A DNA stretch of 64,000 nucleotides from Mytilus californianus (Eukaryota; Mollusca; Bivalvia; Mytilida; Mytilidae), in assembly GCF_021869535.1 (NCBI RefSeq), contig NW_026262701.1, forward strand, positions 3,735,501 through 3,799,500, written 5' to 3'. The first letter of the stretch is position 1. Every line of letters starts with the position of its first letter. Positions 1-12,215 of this stretch are shown here, in pieces. The notes beneath the pieces are model-generated. The model saw only the letters and a list, made by a program, of their open reading frames with translations, was not told the origin of the DNA and searched no databases. The position numbers and the translations under genes were made by a program.

Positions 1-844
1 ACTATTAACATTTATATGAATTTGAAGGCTGATTATGATTGAGTACGTTTTTTAAGATATAAGTACTCATCCTATACATAACGGTGTAGTATAGATGTTT
101 ATACTGCAACTAGTTTTGTTTGTTTCCTAAATTTTAGTAACACAGCTATTGTTTGTGCAATGTCAATTGCATCATGGAACATTTTCTCACAATCAGGGGT
201 TCATTAAGGGATGAAAATAAGTTTAACATTTGTGTTACAATTTAAAAAACTATCAATGAATTAATTAAAGTTGCAGTATAAAAACAATACTAGGTCTCAA
301 TGTAATGAAAATATAAACGTTTTTGTATTCGGCACAAAACTGGGAAAGGGCTCGGTAAAATCTCGCCCTTTCCCAGTTTCATAGCCTCATACAAAAAGAT
401 TAATATTTTTCTGACATTGACCTTATATTGTATATCTATATATTTTCAAATTTATATATGTATTGTTTATAATCTTACAAATTCAGCATGTTAAATTAAG
501 CAAAAAAGTCATAGACTCTAATTTTGATACTATTCAATTTGCATTGTCTGGAGAGCCAAGTATTGTTGTTTTTTAATATTATTTAATATACCAAAAGATG
601 GTATTTGTATTCATGTGTTTGCATTAATCTTTGCTTGTATATACAACAAATGTCACATATGTAATGATTGATCAGTATACAAATATATAATTATATAACT
701 AAAAATGAATCTAATTAAACTGTGTACAAATGTTTTTTTTTATTTTGTTTTCCTACAAATAAAATGGTATCGTTCAAATGTATGCATAAAATATAATAAC
801 AGAAATGAAATAAAAAGAACCTTTTAACTGATTTTAATAGTTTG
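1..844. other. Gene-free AT-rich sequence
   Basis: I see no coding region, exon or RNA gene here. The sequence is AT-rich with short homopolymer runs. The only structured item is the foldback at about 320-398, listed separately. Confidence 0.6.
320..398. repeat. Small foldback element (perfect 15-bp stem)
   Basis: Positions 337-351 (AAACTGGGAAAGGGC) are the exact reverse complement of 365-379, around a 13-nt loop. Beyond a few mismatches the pairing resumes with TTTTTGTAT/ATACAAAAA and GGC/GCC, giving a ~75-bp imperfect palindrome. This is what a very short foldback MITE or a cruciform-forming relic looks like. I see no target duplication that fixes its ends. Confidence 0.6.
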
Positions 845-1232
845 TTCTAATGTTGTGCTGTTACACCACTGTCTCAGGTTATGGTAAGGGTTGAGTGATC
901 ACAAATGTTTAGCTTACATTCTTTATGTTCCTGTCCTTAGTGAGGAGCCTCTAGATCAGTGATTGTTGTTTATTCAGGTCTGTCATTGGTTCATGTCTGT
1001 CATATTTGTTTTTCGTGAACTGTTTTGTTATAAATTTGGTCGTTAGTTTTCACAATTATATGGTTTCATATTTTTCATGTCGGAGCCTTTGATATACAAT
1101 TCTACGGTGTGAGGTTTTCTCATCGTTGAAGGTCATACGGTTGCCTTTAATTACTGTTATTCATTTCACTTTAACTCTGGTGTAGAGTTGTCTGATTGAC
1201 AATCATACCACATGTCCTTATTTTTATAATAG
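845..1232 (+). repeat. Retroelement 3' tail, family A
   Basis: This ~390-bp dispersed repeat starts near the GTTCTAATGTTGTGCTGTTACACC motif region and ends near CATACCACATGTCCTTATTTTTA. The same sequence recurs at 29,046-29,420, 30,215-30,590 and 55,143-55,362, always on the plus strand. At 29.57-30.59 kb it lies directly downstream of an RT C-terminal coding fragment, so I read the free copies as 5'-truncated 3'-UTR insertions of that retroelement. The repetition is seen; the retroelement link is inference. Confidence 0.7.
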
Positions 1233-1589
1233 GTGTTGGTGTTTGAACCTCAATCGGTATTGATAAAAACTGTCATAAATAAACAGTAATTACTACAGTA
1301 AAACGACAAGCAAGGCAAGGTCAACATTCAATTGTTCACAATTTTGATCCATCTGACCTTAAATTCTATTTATACTTTCTCAAACTTTTGTCATTCATGG
1401 TTTTAGTCCGTCCGTTGTCGTTTGTCCGTTCTCCATCGTAAATTGTTTTCAAATCTTCTCAACCGAGGAGGTAAAGTGTTACCAAATGTTAGTAAAATTT
1501 ACTTAAATGTTCACTACTGTACTGAGTTTAAAAGATGTATCCCAGGATTTGATCGATCAGCAAACATAGTCACTGTAGCTAATGTCAAA

Positions 1590-1862
1590 GGTTAAAAAAG
1601 AAGGGCGAAAGATACCAGAGGGACATTCAAACTTACAGATCGAAAATAAACTGGCAACGCCATTGCTAAAAAGACAAACAATAGTATACAAAACACAACA
1701 TAGAAATTTAAAGGCTTAGCTACACAAACCCCACCAGCATATGTGGATGATCGCAGGTGCTCCGAAAGGGTAACAGATCCTGCTCCACATGTGGTAACCG
1801 TCGTTTTGCTTATGTTTAGGTCTATCTCCTTCGGAGACATCAGATGAATTGGACAACCCATT
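1590..1862 (-). repeat. Penelope-like 3' tail fragment, family B
   Basis: On the minus strand this runs from the CACATGTGG / GATCTGTTACC region to a GGTATCTTTCGCCCTTC end. The same sequence is found at 4,712-4,922 and 28,672-28,782 (minus) and 39,213-39,385 (plus). Part of it lies 3' of the broken Penelope-like element at 22.7-23.06 kb. I therefore interpret it as a 5'-truncated 3'-UTR copy. An 89-codon open frame across it is accidental. Confidence 0.6.
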
Positions 1863-1989
1863 TTTGTTTTGCCTCTTAAATATCATTTTTTAGTAAAGTC
1901 AAAGTGTTTGGTTTGTATTTTAAAAACTAACGCAGTTAGTAAACATCCTTTTGGTTAATGTGTTATTTTCTGAAAAACTATTAACAAAT

Positions 1990-2800
1990 AGAGAGAAATG
2001 TTTAATAGTAAAAATTAACAACATAATGAAATCTACAAATCAGTCAACTTAACAGAGATCTTGAAAGACCCCTTATTTAAGCTATTGTCTTATTATTATG
2101 ATATTCGCTATAATACTAGAATGAATATTTCGATAGTTAAAATATTAAACAAAATGTTGAATACGAGTACGTCATCATTGACAAATCGTCAATTTACCAC
2201 TGATAGGAGTAATTGCCCTTGAAAACTATTTTTCTTCTTTTTTTTTTTTGCAGAAACTATAACATGTATAAAAGAAAAAAAGAAAAAGAAAATAGCAGAA
2301 ATTTTCAATTAACGGCTTATGTGACTAATTTCATTTGAAACATTTTTATCATTTTATTTTCCATGTGTTGCAGAAACTATTGTAGATAAGAAACTTTATA
2401 AAGAGTAAATATTTTAAGTACAATAAGATTGACAAATGAATATGATGGCCGAAATTGTCAACCGACTCCTTTTAGGAATTATTGTCCTTGAATGACCATA
2501 TTTGCCCTACTCATGGATTGTTTGCAGTAACAAAAATTAACAGAGAACATTGTACATAGCATAACAAAAGAAATCAGCAATATAAGATTTAAGAACACGT
2601 CAACATTATTGGTATCTTGAACTGACCCCTAATTGGTGGGTGTAACGGCCCTTGTTTCTGCACAAACTATAATAGATAGATAGAAGCGATACGAAAAGCA
2701 GAAATGTTCAAAACAATAAGATATAAAAATCAGTCATCAAGTCCAAAATTGTCAACCAACTCTTTCCTGAAGTTTTTTGCATGAATAACGTTTTTTATTT
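1990..2800. repeat. Degenerate tandem repeat, about 3 units of ~260 bp
   Basis: Three diverged units share an ordered set of phrases: 'aaaattaacaacataatgaaatctacaaatcagtcaac', 'aattgtcaaccgactcctttaggaattattgcccttga', then 'gcagaaactataatagataagaaac'. They recur near 2,030-2,280, 2,290-2,540 and 2,560-2,790. No open frame is preserved across the units. The flanking stretches 1,863-1,990 and 2,800-3,019 hold nothing I recognise. Confidence 0.5.
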
Positions 2801-3019
2801 TTATTTTTTTAAGAAATATCGCTAAGAAGAAACATTAAAAAGCAAACAAGATCCCTAGCCGTAGATGAGAGATTTGGAACACCGTTTTGTTATTTCTGGT
2901 TTTCAATACTTTAAACTTGGTACTAGTACTTGATGTGGCGTTTAACTTTTTTTTTAGAGCCACTCATGAGCCTAATATAGACTTTTATGTTGTGATGTTA
3001 CACTATTTTTTCAGATAAG

Positions 3020-3345
3020 GGCGAAGGTTGGTACCTATTAAAACGGTTAAACCCGCTGCATTTGTTTGCACCTGTCCTAAGTCCTGAATCTGATGTTCAG
3101 TAGTTGTCATTTGTTGATGTGGTTCATTAGTGTTTCTCGTTTCTTGGTTTTTATATAGATTAGACCGTTGGTTTTTGCGTTTGGATGGTTTTACACGTGT
3201 AATTTGTTGACCCTTCGTAGGTTGCTGTTTAGTGTGAACCAAGGCTCCGTTTTGAAGACCGTACTTTAACCTATAATGGTTTACTTTTACAAATTGTGAC
3301 TTTGATGGAGAGTTGTCTCATTGGCACTCATCTTATATGTATTGA
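3020..3345 (+). repeat. Retroelement 3' tail, family A2
   Basis: The sequence passes through 'tgttgatgtggttcattagtgtttctcg' and 'ccaaggctccgttttgaagaccgtac' and ends in 'gatggagagttgtctcattggcactcat'. A second copy lies at 32,216-32,440 and reverse-oriented pieces at about 26,215-26,315 and 38,404-38,540. It shares the 'agttgtctcattggca-tcatacca' ending with family A, so the two tails are related. Confidence 0.6.
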
Positions 3346-3384
3346 CATGATTCTTGCCAGTCTTAATTACAAGTTTGGTATCAA

Positions 3385-4410
3385 AATTTATATTTTAATC
3401 GTAATACAAGTTCTCGAATTGTTTTGTTTATAAACATATTCGTGGTCGTCTATGACACAGCTATTGATACATTTGAACAGCGGTATACTAAAATTTCCTT
3501 TATCTATACCTCAACGGGCGACCAAATTATGATGGCGTCTTGAAAACCTCATAACGAATGACTCTGACTACTATTAAGAACCCTCAATCTAATAGCTTTC
3601 TTGTCATCAGTAAAACTCTAGCAAGGAATCATGATACGAAACGCAAGTCCTGGAATATAAATCAGCTTTGAGATACTCTGCTAGGATATTATACATAGTA
3701 AATTACAATGGTAAAATTAAAATCATATCTTGACATGACGAAGAGTTCTCAACCTAGTCTCATTGTTAATTTTTAGATGGAAGTCTAACTTCGATAGATA
3801 AAGGCAACAGTAGTATATCGTTGTTCAAAACTCATAAATTGATTAAGAGAAAACAAATCTGGGTACAAACTAAAACCGAGGGAAACACATCAACTACAAG
3901 AGGAAAACAACAGAAACACTGAAGTGCAACAAAACAAAACGCCAACAAACATACAAACGGACTATTGGGTAACTACTGTCATATTCCTGACTTAGTACAG
4001 GACATTTTAAGAAAAAATAGGGGTAAAACCTGGTTTTATGGCTACCAAAACCACCCACTTATATGGCAATGTTAAAAAATATCAATGCTAAAATGACAAC
4101 ACTAAGTACAAACGCATGAACACTCAGCTCAGAGAAACGTATGAAAAATAATCTTATAGCAAGTCAGGAATATGACAGTAGTTATCCATTCGTTTTATGT
4201 GTTTGAGCTTTTGATGCTGCCATTTGATTAGGGACTTTCCGTTTTGATTTTTTGTGATTTTTCTTTTTCCAACATGTCAACATTTTAACTACAGAATAAC
4301 AACGGACATTTTCCTTTAAAAACAGCACAGTACACCACAAACCACAAACTGTGACGTATTTTTGTGAAGTAAATATAATCTTGAAATTCATACAATTATA
4401 TCAAACGAGA
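3385..4410 (+). repeat. Long dispersed repeat, family D (with inverted insert)
   Basis: The first part (3,385-3,725) matches 22,045-22,330. The later part (3,780-4,410) matches 25,318-25,710 directly and 8,735-9,005 in reverse. Shared phrases include 'gactactattaagaaccct', 'cctggaatataaatcagct' and 'tcatattcctgacttgg'. At about 4,161-4,255 a piece of the related D2 sequence is present in opposite orientation, which shows nested insertion. No coding frame survives. Confidence 0.6.
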
Positions 4411-4711
4411 TAAAAAAAAAAATACAATTATTTTCACAATACTAGTCTGAATAATTTTCATGATTTTGACAGTCTTGAAAGGCTATTTTAAATTAATGTA
4501 AACAAATCCGTCGTAATAGTCCGCTTCTCTTGGCTGCATTACCACCTAGAGGCCTGGTCTATGAAAATCGTTCTAGATAAACACAGGACTTGCACCTATC
4601 TCGATAATATTAAGCTACCAGCTCATCCAGAGAGCAATAATTAAACTCCGGGATTCCTGGCGTGCTTATGGTATAAGAAGTTCAAGCTCTTGGACCAAGT
4701 TGGAGAATCGA

Positions 4712-4922
4712 TATAAAAGAGGAGCGAAAGATAATAGAGGGATATTCAAACTCATAGATAGAAAAATAACTGACAACGCCGTGGCTTAAAAGAATAAGAC
4801 AAACAGACAAATGATAGTACACGAGACACATAGAAAACTAAGAAGACTAAGCAACATGAACCCAACCAAAAACTAGGGGTGATCTCAAACCTGATCCGGA
4901 AGTTACCTCAAGATTAGAAGCA
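4712..4922 (-). repeat. Penelope-like 3' tail fragment, family B
   Basis: This is a second copy of the family B tail. It contains the reverse complements of 'gagcgaaagataatagaggg' and 'aaaaactaggggtgatctca'. It is 5'-truncated relative to the copy at 22.7 kb. Confidence 0.6.
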
Positions 4923-4924
4923 GA

Positions 4925-5185
4925 CTTGACTATCTGCGCTTTGCAGGTACTGATTTTTTTGTCATGCATGGATACTCCATTACCTTTGTTACCTCAGGAA
5001 TAGATTACCTTAGCTGTATTTGGCAAAACATTTTGGAATTTTGGTCCTCAATTCTCTTCGGCTTCGTACCTTATTTGGCCTTTTTAGCTTTTTTTTATTC
5101 GAGCGTCACTGGTGAGTCTTTTGTAGACGAAATGCGCGTCTGGCGTAAATACAAAATTTAATCCTGGTATCTATGATGAGTCTAT
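4925..5185 (+). repeat. Dispersed repeat, family C
   Basis: This copy contains 'gattaccttagctgtatttggca', 'cgagcgtcactggtgagtct' and 'gacgaaatgcgcgtctggcgta', and ends near 'aatcctggtatctatgatgag'. Other copies lie at 36,333-36,490 and 48,385-48,730, all on the plus strand. I recognise it as an abundant mussel repeat. It is non-coding here. Confidence 0.65.
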
Positions 5186-5521
5186 CTACTATTTGACTAA
5201 CTGCAGTATACTTTTTTACTGATTTTATACAATTTTTCTGAGTCACCAACTTTGAATTTTTCAGTGGAAAGCATAATTTGTTTTCAAAACTTAATGCATA
5301 TGTTGTCAATCAAAATATGCAGCATCTTTATGATCTCAATTCCAGTTACCTTTGTGTTTGAGTATTCTTCAAAAACACCACATAGAACAACAATGTGTCT
5401 TACAAAGACCAAAAAAAAAAGTTAGAAATCGTTTAGAAACTATGGATCTTACTTCCTGCAGTAAAGTTGACTTTTTCTGTCCCTTTCAGTTATCTAGCTC
5501 CTGACATGAATAAATTTATTA

Positions 5522-5605
5522 TAAAATTGAGAATGGAAATGGGGAATGTGTCAAAAAGACAACAACCCAACCATAGAGCAGACAACAGCCGAAGGCCACC
5601 AGTGG
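5522..5605 (+). repeat. Dispersed repeat, family E
   Basis: The sequence 'attgagaatggaaatgggga' followed by 'cccaaccatagagcagacaacagccg' is found in reverse orientation at 48,745-48,860. It is a short fragment of a mobile repeat. Confidence 0.55.
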
Positions 5606-7065
5606 GTGGATCTCCGGTTTGTAGGTCTGAGCATTCCTGATGAAGATAAATTCAAACAAGCGATTCTGACGCATTAGATTCATTAAGTGTTATTTTTGCC
5701 AACAACAAACAACACGTTGGTTGAATAACGCCGCTCAAAATTGATCGTTGAAATGGTGCTTCCTTCAAATTCCCGTGGCAATTGTGTCGAACATATTCAG
5801 GTCTGCACGAATAACAATTCGTGCGATATGTATGCCCTGTAAGTTGGAACGACCGTTGTGAAGGTATCGAAAGGCTGCTACTATATAAAGTGTATGTTGG
5901 ATATGTGATACAGTATGTTTCTGCTATGAGTGATCGCCCGTAAATTTTCATTTTTCATATTTCCAAATTTTAGCTTCTTTTTTTGAAATTTTATTTAATG
6001 CGTCCGAAAACTTTTAAAAATTAATCTTTATAATGAACACTCATTGCAATGGAATTGAAAGTCGTGGTAGCTAGAAAGAAAAAAGAAAAACACCACACAG
6101 AGAAATAAAATATGAGCAACACGGCAATACAAACTGAATCAAAAACCGAGGTCAAAGACACGCGCTCCAGAAAAGTAGCCCTAGTCGTGTTTCACTAATG
6201 CCAGTCGTCGTGTTGCAAATGAAAAGTAGGAATTTGGTGTAAGGTCTACACTAGTATATCACAATCGCGGAAAAGAAGACTAGATTAAGGCTGGGAACAG
6301 TATATCTAACGTCAATAGTATATATGTTCCTGTTTAAGGCTACAAGTGAAATATATCCGTAGTCATTTTTGACACATATTTTACAGGGTTAAAATAAAAT
6401 TTCCAATGAGCGAACTTTTCTTTCAAAAGCTTTCTTCCAAGCAGTAATCTTCAACACTGAAATTCAGATACCAAACTCAAGTACTGAAATAGCGTAGAAG
6501 GATAAATATTTCATTTGTATATGTTGCTTAAAGTTTTACAACTAAAATACCAAAAATTGGTTGAACAACATCTACACTTCTAAAACAAAGTTCCCCACCG
6601 ATTTTAGATTGACATTTACCAGATGTAGGTCAGGAAATGAAGCAGACTTGATTAGGCATATATGGTATCGTGTATTAAAAGTCATGGGAATAGATAAATT
6701 CAATCTAGTCGCATTATTTTTAATTTTTCATAGAGTGGAATGTAAAAATTAAGGATAAATGACAGCTGTTTTTTATTTCTTATTGAGAAGCTGATGTATG
6801 AAGTCTATCTCAGGAATATCAGGACAAATAGGTAAATGTGAAGCAAGTGTGTTCCCCTAGGAATGCCGATAGTCTATTTAAAAATCCCGTTCACCAACTG
6901 CAAAAGTAAAAATATACTGTCACGAATAGTAACGCCGTCATATCGGGGAGCTTTTGTACAGTGATTTTGTCATGATTTGATTCGGTGTTTTTGAATGAAG
7001 ATACCATGAAAAAAGGCAAACATTAGCAACTTCTATGGCAAGCCGTTTTACTATTATTCGAATTT
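5606..7065. other. No recognisable gene
   Basis: Open frames of 99 codons (5,652-5,951, minus) and 63 codons (6,561-6,752, plus) have no recognisable motif and no clear splice context, so I do not call them genes. The stretch around 6,770-6,830 resembles 26,900-26,970, which suggests another old dispersed repeat. Confidence 0.5.
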
Positions 7066-7500
7066 CAAGATATCTCCTTTAATATATAAGATATAAGATA
7101 TCTCCTTTAATATATAAGATATCTTATATAATTTCATTTTTATAAGATTTCTTATATATTAAGAGATATCTTATATATTATATAAGATATCTTTAATGAT
7201 ATATAAGATATCTCATAAAGTTCATAAGCTATCTTATATACTTTATAAGATATCTTATAAACATATTTTATATAAGGTATCTTATATACTTTATAAGATA
7301 TCTGATATAGTTTATAAGATATCTGATATAGTTTATGAAATATCTCATATAGTTTTAAAGATATCTCATATAATTTAGAAGATATCTTATATAATTTAGA
7401 AGATATCTTATAAAGAAAATTATAAGAGATATCTTATAAACTATATAAGATATCTAATAAACTATATAAGATATCTCATAAACTATATAAGATATCTTTT
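7066..7500. repeat. Palindromic AT satellite, ATAAGATATCTTAT units
   Basis: About 430 bp consist of ~20-24-bp units built on the self-complementary core TATAAGATATCTTATA, with variable AT spacers. Because each unit is its own reverse complement, the array can form many cruciforms. A 60-codon frame inside it (7,196-7,378) is an artefact of the repeat. Confidence 0.85.
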
Positions 7501-7599
7501 ACTTATTTATTGTAAGTTTTCACATCTTTTGTTGTTTTGTAAAATATGAAGTTGTTCCTTGACTATTTCATGAACATCCACATCATTTAGTCTCTAAGT

Positions 7600-8030
7600 G
7601 GTTAGTTATCGTGGTCGAGACTGGTCGGGCCTCGGTCGAGATCATTTCAGACAGTACACCAAGATCGTGAAGTACTAATTCAGATTTATTAAGTAAAGCC
7701 GAGACCTAGTTGAGTACTGTTGCGTACAGTTAAGTACTGTCGAGACTAGTCGAGTAAAATGTGTGCTCGATTTTACTGGTCGAGCACAAAATCTTGTCTT
7801 TTCAGGCTCTGAGCGGTTTGTAGTGCTGCTTTCGTTCAGGCAGTCCCTGTTTCTGTCACTTCTGCTGGTTTTTCAGTGACCTGAGTGTAACTACTGTACT
7901 CTAGGTCTAAGAGTCCCCTGCGTGGTACTGTTACTGCTAAAAGTCTGCCGAGTGAATCTGCTGATGGTTGTTTGTCAGTACCCGTTATGGTATTTCTATT
8001 GCCTAAGGTCAGTCAGTCCCCTGCTTAGTA
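7600..8030. repeat. Degenerate GAGTACTG / CAGTCCCC tandem repeats
   Basis: The stretch 7,600-7,790 repeats 'gtcgagact', 'gagtactgt' and 'gtcgagta' phrases. From 7,815 it changes to a ~50-bp degenerate unit containing 'ggtactg-t-ctgctgg-ggactgtcagtcccc'. The second type resumes at 9,006-9,235, so the array was probably interrupted by the sequence between. Confidence 0.5.
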
Positions 8031-8734
8031 ATACTACTTGTCTTTTAAGTACCGAACGTGACATTTTCCCGAACATGACTGTTTTGTTGAGTGTGAATTT
8101 GCATTGCTATAAGACGTGTCTCGATATTTGTGTATCCAGCGTTCATATATTTAGTTACAAAGTTTTATTTGTAATTCTGATCGGATATTGTTTTGTGTTT
8201 TATCGTTTGTAGTTGTGATTCTATTTTGTATTTTCTATTCGTATGTAAAAGTAAAGATAATTAATCACCCAGTTCATTTTTATGATTTTAGTTAAAAGCA
8301 ACGATGTGCACAGGATGTTTTACACAGTTTGATTTGAAAGAAAGGCCGACATAGTTCGTTGCACAATATCTAACACAATTCTATATTAATATTCCTGTAA
8401 TTGTCATAAAATGCATCAAATAACATAATTAGAAATCTAATCTTGATGTATATCCAATTTTTTTTAATTTACCTGTGGCGTTACTTTTTGTGGCGTTGAT
8501 ACATTCGTGTGACAGAAACACAGTTCCTAATTCTATTAAGCTGTTTTTGTGTACTGTCCTAAATTAATTTTAGTTATTCGTTGTTATTTTGTGGTTAACA
8601 TGTCGAAATGTATACTATTATATTATTTATGTATGTATTTCTCTGTCTTGGGTGTTCTTGCATGTATTTGTAGAGTATTCCTGTCATGTAATGTTGTCAT
8701 TTTAGCGGTATATTTAACAGTGCCATGAAGCGTG

Positions 8735-9005
8735 AGGTTTGGCTAGCCACAATTCAAGGTTCAACCCACCATTTTTCTTAAAATGCCCTGTACCAAGTCA
8801 GGAATATGGCAGTTGTTATCTAATAGTTCGTTTCTATGTATGTTGCATTGTCGTTGGTTTTTTGTTGTACTTCAGTGTTCTGTTGTTTCGTTGTTTTCCT
8901 CTTATAGTTGATGTGTTTCCTTCGATTTTAGTTTGTAACCCTGATTTGTTTTTTCTCATTCGATTTATGACTTTTGAACATCGGTATACTACTGTTGCCT
9001 TTAAT
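8735..9005 (-). repeat. Family D repeat, reverse copy
   Basis: Read on the minus strand this matches 3,790-4,070. It sits inside the CAGTCCCC-type tandem repeat, so it is probably the later insertion. Confidence 0.6.
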
Positions 9006-9239
9006 TAAGGTCTGTCAGTCCCCTGCATGGTACAAATGCTTGTTTAGTTCTACTGCTGGTGGACTGTCATTTCCCTAATGGTATTGCTTCTAGTTGACTG
9101 TCAGACCTCGAGTGGAAATACTTCTGGTGGACTGTTGGTCCCCGATTGATAATGCTTCTATTGGTGTTTCGGTTCCCGAGTGGTACTGCCTCTGTTGGGT
9201 TGTTTGTCCCGATTAAAAAAAATTGCAACTGTCAACACC

Positions 9240-10019
9240 TTATTGGTACTGAAGTAAGTATCAAACTTTATTCTACATACCTTAGATTCAAATTAACTTT
9301 TTTTATTTCTTTTTAACAACTTTTGAAAAGTTAGATAAAATTGAAATTAATAAAAGACATTCAATCTTGATTATCAACGAATCTTAAATATAAGACAATG
9401 GATAAAGATAATAAAATGCAATTTGAAAACAAAATATCAGGAGAGCAGAAATCGCGGTCAGAATAATGATGTACATATCCGGTGAAGGGAATGGTTGTGG
9501 ATTTTGACTGTCACAGAAGAAAACGTTATACCTATATATATATTGATTTGTGTTTTTTCGTATATCATTGAAATATTGATAATTTAGTAATGCTGTAAAT
9601 AGACATTGATCGTTTGTCGTTAAATATAACAGATTTTAGTCATTTTTGATGCAATTTTAACGCATCGGTATTTCGCGCGCTTTGACTGAGTGTTGCAACC
9701 AAAATCGAAAAATATCTAAAATGTATAGCCATCATTAGCCATCGATACCATATACATCTATAATCATCATTCATATTGCTTGAAATATATTTGCGTGTGC
9801 ATTTTAATACCTACTTTTAACAGTTGACACTGAACTTTTCTGTGTATTCTCACCTAGATTAAATATTGTCTGCTTCACTGTCGCTGTGTTATAGCCGCAT
9901 ACATCTATATACGTATATTAGCTTAAATAACGTCATCAATATTATATATGACTGAGAATAAGCTCAGAAAATATTTAAGGAAGTCGGTGAGTCCAGAGAG
10001 GAGGGTAAAATTCCGTACC
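9240..10019. other. No recognisable gene
   Basis: AT-rich sequence without a coding signature, tRNA or clear repeat. Confidence 0.5.
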
Positions 10020-10383
10020 CCAGTGGTAGTTTAAACATATTTTATTTGTTCAAGTACAAATTGGATAAGACACAAGTCAAACAGACTTATGAAGTCTTCT
10101 CCATTTAACATTTAGAGCAATATAATACAAAATATATGTATGAGCATGCATGTATAGAATGGTATATCTATTTAATATATATGTATATGGATTTATGTCA
10201 AAAGACAGAAAAGTGAAGACAGAAAGAAAACAGTAATACAGAAAGAATAAATATATAAAAATAAATAAATGAATATTTAGAAAACAGAAACAAAAAATAA
10301 AATACAAATTAAACAAACAAAAATACAAAAAAAAAGAAGACTTTTACTTAGATGATGATGTGTGTGCGATCATGGTTTACTAT
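10020..10383 (-). other. 3' region of the jockey/CR1-like element
   Basis: This lies directly downstream of the RT reading frame on the minus strand and is very AT-rich. It probably holds the element's 3' UTR. I cannot fix the 3' end or a target duplication. Confidence 0.45.
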
Positions 10384-12215
10384 CTAGACAATTAGAAATC
10401 TTTCCGAACTTTTAATAAACTCAAAGACATTTTTGAAAATGGTTTGGTTTTGCTCTAAAGAAAGAAGATAACTACCCGAGGTTAGTAGTTCTATGTTAAT
10501 TTTACAATCTTTTGGAAGCCAACGCAGACTTTCAAACATTTTATTTCGTATGTCTGAATATAATATACATTTAAAAAAGAAATGATAGGAATCTTCACGA
10601 TTAACACCACAGCGGCAAGAAGGGTCAGAAATAATATTGACCCTATATAGATCATAGTTTAAGGATGATGCAAAACATCGAAGTTGGGTTAGAATAATAT
10701 TCAGTTTTCGAATTCCAAACTCATATTGCTTCGGTACAAATATGTTACTCTGAGGTTAAAGATTTTTTAGTTCAGTTTTAAATTTATTTATTGATTCCGC
10801 ATCACGAGTTGAATCATCAAGATTATTCCAAAGACGTATGGTTGATGGAATAAATGAATCATTAGTCAATGCTAGTCTGCAGAATGGAATAATGATGTCA
10901 TTTCCATTGCGTAGAGGATAGACCGTCATACTTTGGATTTTTGGGGGAATTAAATTTGTCAAATATTCTGGAACATTATTTTTTTGAATATTATAAAACA
11001 TTTGAATTTTTCTTCTCTCTCTTCTTTCAGCTAATGTTTCCCATCCAAGTTCTTCATAGATAACCCTTGAGCTTGTGAATATAGGTAACCCCGTAAATAT
11101 TCTAGCAGCTTGGAGCTGTAATTGCTCCAGTCTATTGATATAACCTACCCCAATATTATCCCAAACTTCACTGGCATACTCAAATAAAGGTCTTATAATA
11201 ACTAAATAGAGTTTTTCTAATTTTTTTCTGCTCAGTTTATATTTCAACTTCCTTAGCATATTTATATGTTTAGATGTGCTTAAGATAATATTATCAACGT
11301 GGACATTCCATTTAGCATCATTGCTAAATGTAACCCCTAAATGTTTATGAATATTTGTAATAGGTATATTTTTATCATTGAATATAAAGTTCATTTCTGG
11401 GATTTCAACATTAGAAAATAACATAATTTCTGTTTTATCTGGATTAAAAGACATTAACCATTTTTTGGACCATTCGTTCAGCTTTTCCAGATCATGGTTT
11501 ATCACAGTTTCTATCTGCAATGCATCACGATCCGCACAGCTGAACGACGTGTCATCTGCAAAGAGTCTGCACAGAGAAATAAGTCTTTCTGCAATATCAT
11601 TAATATATATTATAAAAAGTAATGGTCCAAGGACCGACCCTTGAGGAACTCCAGCTGAAATACTGCAACGTTTTGAAGAAGATTGCTTGATAACCACTCT
11701 TTGTTTTCTATCACTTAGGTAGCTTCTAAACCATTTTAACAGATTTCCATTTATACCATAAGCCTTCATTTTATGTAATAAACCATCATGCCAAACTTTA
11801 TCAAAGGCTTTGGAGAAATCGCAAAAAACAAAACAACTTATCTCTTTCTTTTCAAGTGAGTTCAATATGCAATTATATATTTCTAACAGTTGGTGAACCG
11901 TTGAATATTTAGGAAGAAAACCCGATTGATACTCATAAATTAACTTATTTCTTTGTAAGTGGTTGTAAACATATTTATATATAACACGTTCCATGACTTT
12001 GCCTATGCAACTAATGAGTGATATAGGTCTATAATTGGAAGGTAATGAACTATCCCCCTTTTTAAATAAGGCTATAACATTTGCAATCTTCCAGCTGGAT
12101 GGATACTTGGACTGCTGCAAGGATTTATTAAATATTATACATAATGGAATTGCAATTTTTTCGGGACAAATTTTAAGCATCTTATGACTAATGACATAAG
12201 TGGTATTGTCTGACA
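10384..12215 (-). pseudogene. Non-LTR retrotransposon reverse transcriptase (jockey/CR1-like), 5'-truncated
   Basis: The frame encodes the RT domain of a non-LTR retrotransposon. Visible motifs in order are NYRPISLIS (RT1), FCDFSKAFDKVWH (first catalytic Asp), AGVPQGSVLGPLLF, the active-site box FADDTS, and HLGVTF. This is the layout of jockey-superfamily elements. The open part ends at a TAA (10,756-10,758), but the same frame continues another ~120 codons to a TAG at 10,384-10,386. That extension includes a C-terminal CxC...H...C zinc-binding motif (SCRCG...YHFFFKC), so the TAA is a premature stop in an otherwise long frame. The 5' end is cut at about 12,195-12,215, where the oppositely oriented SGNH frame begins, so endonuclease and ORF1 are absent. 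Otherwise little decayed and probably fairly young. Confidence 0.85.

Noticed and set aside
1592..1861. 89-codon minus-strand frame with a hydrophobic stretch
   Set aside because: It lies wholly within the family B retroelement tail.
5652..5951. 99-codon minus-strand frame with several cysteines
   Set aside because: No recognisable domain, no splice context I trust, and it sits among mobile repeats.
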